A stretch of 64,000 nt of DNA from Pseudooceanicola endophyticus (lineage in GTDB: Bacteria; Pseudomonadota; Alphaproteobacteria; Rhodobacterales; Rhodobacteraceae), in contig NZ_JAHIAB010000011.1 in the NCBI RefSeq assembly GCF_018760365.1, positions 148,871-212,870 of the forward strand, given 5' to 3'. A model generated the notes under the pieces. It did not search any database and was not told where the DNA came from. It worked only from the letters and a program-made list of their open reading frames with translations. The position numbers were made by a program, and so were the translations under genes. Within the stretch, counting starts at the first letter, position 1. Each line of letters opens with the position of its first letter. Positions 61,000-64,000 of the stretch are shown here, one piece after another.

Positions 61000-62253
61000 T
61001 CAGGCGCGTAGGTGGCCGCTGTCATGCCCTAGAATCGTGGCGCGCACGATCTGGCTTTCGGGTTGGTCGGTTGCGAAGTGGACCTCGGTGAACTGTTCTG
61101 TCCGGCCCATGCGCGGGCTTTCCATCAGGATGCTGTGGACCAGCCCCGTCTGGGCTGCCAGGTGACGGGCGACCTGGAGGTCGCCGGCAGCTCGCAGACG
61201 GGCGGCACGGTCACGAATTGTCTTGCCGTTCACCTGAGAGGGGATCTTGGCCGCTGGTGTGCCCTCGCGCTTGGAATAGGGGAAGACGTGCAGCCAGGTC
61301 AGGTCGCAGTCGGTGACGAGCTTGAGGGAGTTGAGGAACATCTCCTCGGTCTCGGTGGGGAAGCCCGCGATGATGTCGGCACCATAGGTCATGTCGGGGC
61401 GCAGCTTGCGGGCCTCTTCGCAGAAGCGGATCGCGTCGTCGCGCAGGTGGCGGCGTTTCATCCGTTTCAGGATCATGTCGTCGCCGGCCTGCAGCGACAG
61501 GTGCAGGTGGGGCATCAGCCGCGGTTCGGTGGCGATGGCCTGCATCAGCGCCTCGTCCGCCTCGATCGAATCGATCGAGGAGATCCGCAGGCGCGGCACG
61601 TCCGTCAGCTTCAGGATCCGCAGCACCAGGTCGCCCAGTCGCGGCGTTGCCGGCAGGTCCGCCCCCCAGGAGGTCAGGTCGACCCCGGTCAGCACCACCT
61701 CGTTGTAGCCCTGCTGCACGAGGCGCTTGATCTGGTCGACCACCACGCCTGCGGGAACCGAGCGGGAATTGCCGCGGCCATAGGGAATGATGCAGAAGGT
61801 GCAGCGGTGATCGCAGCCGTTCTGCACCTGGACATAGGCGCGCGAGCGCGTGCCGAAGCCGTCGATCAGATGGCCGGCGGTTTCGGTGACCGACATGATG
61901 TCGTCGACCTGCACGCGTTCGGTCTGGCCGATGAAATCGGGGCCCATGCGCTGCCAGGTCTCGGGCTTCATCTTTTCCGAATTGCCGATGACCATGTCGA
62001 CCTCGGCCATGGAGGAGAAGGTCTCGGGCTCGGTCTGGGCGGCGCAGCCGGTGACGATGATCTTCGCCTCCGGGTTTTCCCGGCGGATGCGGCGGATTTC
62101 CTGCCGGGCCTTGCGGACCGCTTCGGCGGTGACGGCGCAGGTGTTCACCACCTGGGCGCCGGTCACGCCGGCTTCCTCGGCCAGGGCCTTCATCGCTTCC
62201 GTCTCGTAGGCGTTCAGGCGGCAGCCGAGGGTGGTGAACTTGGGCGCGTCCAT
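61000..62253 (-). CDS. mtaB: tRNA ms2t6A37 methylthiotransferase MtaB
   Basis: 417 aa radical-SAM enzyme adding methylthio to t6A37. The N-terminal UPF0004 domain (FTTLGCRLNAYETEAMK with Cys ligand), the radical-SAM triad CDHRCTFCIIPYGRG, RSVPAGVVVDQIKRLV and a C-terminal TRAM-like segment. Its stop is 4 bases from dapF start region. Methylthio-t6A at position 37 improves decoding; the neighbouring tRNA-Lys(TTT) is a typical substrate. Confidence 0.95.
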   Translation of the reverse strand: MDAPKFTTLGCRLNAYETEAMKALAEEAGVTGAQVVNTCAVTAEAVRKARQEIRRIRRENPEAKIIVTGCAAQTEPETFSSMAEVDMVIGNSEKMKPETWQRMGPDFIGQTERVQVDDIMSVTETAGHLIDGFGTRSRAYVQVQNGCDHRCTFCIIPYGRGNSRSVPAGVVVDQIKRLVQQGYNEVVLTGVDLTSWGADLPATPRLGDLVLRILKLTDVPRLRISSIDSIEADEALMQAIATEPRLMPHLHLSLQAGDDMILKRMKRRHLRDDAIRFCEEARKLRPDMTYGADIIAGFPTETEEMFLNSLKLVTDCDLTWLHVFPYSKREGTPAAKIPSQVNGKTIRDRAARLRAAGDLQVARHLAAQTGLVHSILMESPRMGRTEQFTEVHFATDQPESQIVRATILGHDSGHLRA

Positions 62254-62256
62254 GGC

Positions 62257-63087
62257 TCAGGCTCCGATCAGGGTGGTCGGAAGCAGGCCGTCGAAGACAT
62301 GGGCGGTGGGTCCGGTCATCCAGACGCCGTCCGCGCGCCAGTCCAGCGTCAGCCAGCCGCCGTCCAGTTCCATGCGCACGCGCTTGCCGGTCAGGCCGCG
62401 CAGATGCGCGGCGACAGCGGTGGCGCAGGCGCCCGAGCCGCAGGCCAGCGTGATTCCGGTGCCGCGCTCCCAGACCCGCATGCGGATCTCCTCGGGCGAG
62501 CGGATCTCGGCGAATTCCACGTTGGTCTGCTGCGGGAAGAGCGGATCATGTTCGATCTTCGGGCCCAGCTCGGCCACGGCGACGGCCTCGGCATCGGGGA
62601 CGAAGAAGACGCAATGGGGATTGCCCATGCCGACCGCGACCGGCGCGCCCTCCAGCGGCAGGTCGGTCACCTCCATCTCGCGCGCCAGCGGCACCTCCTG
62701 CCAGCTCAGCTGCGGCGGGCCCATGTTCACGGAAACCTCGCCGTCGACGATCCGCGCGTGCAGCAGCCCGCGCGTGGTGCGGATCGACAGGCTGTCGGCG
62801 CCGCCCTGGCCCATGACAAAGGCCGAGACGCAGCGGGTGGCATTGCCGCAGGCGCCCGCCCGCGTGCCGTCGCTGTTCCAGAAGTCGAGGCAGATGTCGC
62901 TGTCCTCGCCATCGCGGATCTCGGCCAGCTGGTCGAAGCCGACGCCGCGATGACGGTCACCCACCGCGCGCGCGAGCGCCGGGGTCGTCACCGCTTCGCG
63001 CCCGCGCGAGTCGATGACCACGAAGTCGTTGCCAAGCCCATGCATCTTCATGAAGGGCAGGCCCTGGGAGAGATCCTGTGTCTGCAT
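62257..63087 (-). CDS. dapF: Diaminopimelate epimerase
   Basis: 276 aa enzyme converting LL- to meso-diaminopimelate for lysine and murein. [13 protein letters not shown], catalytic Cys in ACGNATRC and the second in [11 protein letters not shown] are the marks. A few extra N-terminal residues ([12 protein letters not shown]) precede the conserved start; an internal ATG is also possible. It is upstream of mtaB with 3 bases between, one unit. Confidence 0.95.
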   Translation of the reverse strand: MQTQDLSQGLPFMKMHGLGNDFVVIDSRGREAVTTPALARAVGDRHRGVGFDQLAEIRDGEDSDICLDFWNSDGTRAGACGNATRCVSAFVMGQGGADSLSIRTTRGLLHARIVDGEVSVNMGPPQLSWQEVPLAREMEVTDLPLEGAPVAVGMGNPHCVFFVPDAEAVAVAELGPKIEHDPLFPQQTNVEFAEIRSPEEIRMRVWERGTGITLACGSGACATAVAAHLRGLTGKRVRMELDGGWLTLDWRADGVWMTGPTAHVFDGLLPTTLIGA

Positions 63088-63185
63088 TTCGGCGATATAG
63101 ACCCGGAAAGCCTTGTTGGAAAGGAGGGCCCAGGAGGTTGACGCTGGGTCCTGTATTTTCTGAGAAGTTTTTTGATCCTTTCTGC

Positions 63186-63214
63186 TTGACCCCCCTCTCA
63201 GACATCCTTAGAGA
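63186..63214 (+). promoter_or_regulatory. Promoter of tRNA-Lys
   Basis: -35 TTGACC (63186-63191), 17-base spacer, -10 TAGAGA (63209-63214), about 45 bases before the tRNA. Preceded by CTGC and TTT; the rRNA-like promoter at 63885 shares CTGCTTG and a TAGA -10. Confidence 0.7.
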
Positions 63215-63258
63215 GCGCTTCACAGACGGCGCAGCGACGCTACGCCAGACTGGAAAGT

Positions 63259-63334
63259 GGGCCGTTAGCTCAGTTGGTAGAGCAACTGACTTTTAATCAG
63301 TGGGTCGTAGGTTCGAATCCTACACGGCTCACCA
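63259..63334 (+). tRNA. tRNA-Lys(TTT)
   Basis: 76-base cloverleaf: acceptor GGGCCGT pairs with ACGGCTC, D-loop, anticodon stem with TTT in CTGACTTTTAATCAG, T-arm GTAGGTTCGAATCCTAC and an encoded CCA end. All stems form, with one G-T pair in the acceptor. Confidence 0.97.
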
Positions 63335-63350
63335 CTTTCTTCAAATGACG

Positions 63351-63385
63351 AAAAGCCCCGCCGCAAGGTGGGGCTTTCGCATTTT
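63351..63385 (+). terminator. Terminator after tRNA-Lys
   Basis: Stem AAAGCCCC (63352-63359) with GGGGCTTT (63370-63377), extended by GCC/GGT round a GCAA loop, followed by a T-rich tail. Confidence 0.8.
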
Positions 63386-63520
63386 CGGCAGCCGAGGTCC
63401 CTGGCGGGCGGGCTGCGCCATTCCCAATTTGAAAGTGCCCCGTGTTCGGAGGTGCCCGTGCTGCCGCGCTCCGGGATTGGTGTGTCCGGCGAGGTGTTGT
63501 CGGCGGGGGTGTCGTGTTGT

Positions 63521-63591
63521 CCTCTCTGCCTCTCTGCCTCTCTGCCTCTCTGCCTCTCTGCCTCTCTGCCTCTCTGCCTCTCTGCCTCTCT
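63521..63591. repeat. Tandem octamer microsatellite
   Basis: CCTCTCTG in eight perfect head-to-tail copies (63521-63584) and a partial ninth ending near 63591. Eight-base period would shift any reading frame if the copy number changed. Confidence 0.95.
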
Positions 63592-63767
63592 CTTCTTGGG
63601 AATGGGTTTCGGTCGGGTTGGGCGGCTGCCTCGCGCGCGGGCGCGAATCCATACTTGCTTGTGCGGGGTTGGGGATAGATTCGGCCCCTGTGACCTCTTG
63701 GGGAGGGGTGTTGAGTCGAGATTCGAGTCCCTGGTGGCTCTGATTCCCCTGAATAAGCCCCTGAGTC

Positions 63768-63776
63768 TGTGGATAA
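63768..63776. promoter_or_regulatory. Perfect DnaA box
   Basis: TGTGGATAA is the reverse complement of TTATCCACA, the consensus DnaA box. Single copy; may be a chance match or a regulatory site. Confidence 0.4.
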
Positions 63777-63884
63777 CCTTGGGGATTTGCCGTGATGCCG
63801 TTGGCGCTTTGCCGGGGGTGCGCTGCCGGAAAGCCTTTAAAACAGGGCCCGCGCAAATTTCTTGGGGCGTCTTGATTTTTCTGC

Positions 63885-63913
63885 TTGCGGGCGTTTGGTG
63901 TTATCCGTAGAAC
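63885..63913 (+). promoter_or_regulatory. Likely rRNA-operon promoter
   Basis: -35 TTGCGG (63885-63890), 17-base spacer, -10 TAGAAC (63908-63913), then CCCCCTTCACCGGCGGCGCTGAGGCG-type leader running to the window end. The same CTGCTTG precedes the -35 as at the tRNA-Lys promoter. Resembles Rhodobacterales rrn leaders; the 16S gene would lie to the right. Confidence 0.45.
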
Positions 63914-64000
63914 CCCCTTCACCGGCGGCGCTGAGGCGTTCGGCGGTTGAAATTCAGAGACATTGGTTGGGCGGGCGCGCCGTTGAGTAAAGGGCGCACT

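Larger units (their letters stand above)
63386..63884. other. Gene-free stretch with no convincing coding sequence
   Basis: About 500 bases. Overlapping frames here have no family features and are distorted by the octamer repeat. It contains an octamer microsatellite (63521-63591) and an exact DnaA box TGTGGATAA (63768-63776). I see no gene. Confidence 0.5.

Noticed and set aside
63300..63922. Three overlapping frames around the octamer repeat
   Set aside because: Periodic translation (LCLSASLP type) comes from the repeat; no start signal or homology.
1..64000. CRISPR arrays, insertion sequences, prophage or toxin-antitoxin genes
   Set aside because: None seen; no spaced repeats and no transposase, integrase or toxin-like sequence.

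Overview
This window is high-GC alphaproteobacterial chromosome, almost certainly from a Rhodobacteraceae (Rhodobacterales) bacterium. The evidence is rpsT upstream of a dnaA-dnaN-recF run, a FlaF/FlbT-controlled flagellin with a DUF1217-like protein, a three-gene petABC cytochrome bc1 operon with a short Rieske protein, and intergenic elements of the ATATTT/ACAAGAAAATG type that I associate with this family. There are no insertion sequences, phage genes or CRISPR arrays; genes are tightly packed, often with 4-base ATGA overlaps.

Layout. 1-6.5 kb: replication-initiation block on the minus strand (rpsT, dnaA, dnaN, recF, with a PhzF-like gene between dnaA and dnaN), followed by a C-terminally short VOC protein and a LysE-type exporter that runs off the left edge; the rpsT-dnaA gap is a possible origin region. 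6.8-13 kb: housekeeping genes (FAD oxidoreductase, enoyl-CoA hydratase, mutM, ubiE, ubiB, a phosphotransferase). 13-38.7 kb: a large flagellar island in several transcription units: fliK-flgD; flgJ-like/flgN/fliC/flaF/flbT/DUF1217; fliI; flgBC-fliE-fliQ-flgFGAH-fliL; flhA-fliR-flhB-small helical protein; fliL2-DUF6468-like-motE-motA-777 aa periplasmic protein; fliF-fliH-fliN-fliP. fliG, fliM, flgE, flgI, flgK, flgL and motB are not here, so the flagellum needs genes elsewhere.

38.7-51 kb: metabolic and tRNA-modification genes (trhO, FMN reductase, pncA, cupin, AraC regulator divergent from an SDR, Asp-box propeller protein, pncB), then arfB preceded by an unusual leader (tiny ORF with a near-perfect Shine-Dalgarno, an anti-Shine-Dalgarno segment and an intrinsic terminator), then a phytase-like lipoprotein, mepA and a UMF1-type transporter in a coupled operon. 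51-64 kb: recQ, yaaA, a hybrid histidine kinase, petABC, an LpxQ-like outer-membrane barrel, a GST, mtaB, dapF, tRNA-Lys(TTT), then a gene-free 660-base stretch with an octamer microsatellite and what looks like an rRNA-operon promoter and leader running off the right edge.

The best candidates for something undescribed are the arfB leader RNA/peptide (46.56-46.80 kb), the large periplasmic protein in the mot operon (30.5-32.9 kb, possible functional counterpart of rhizobial MotC), and a mosaic intergenic repeat whose hairpins keep their pairing while changing sequence. No computation was run; positions come from reading the sequence.
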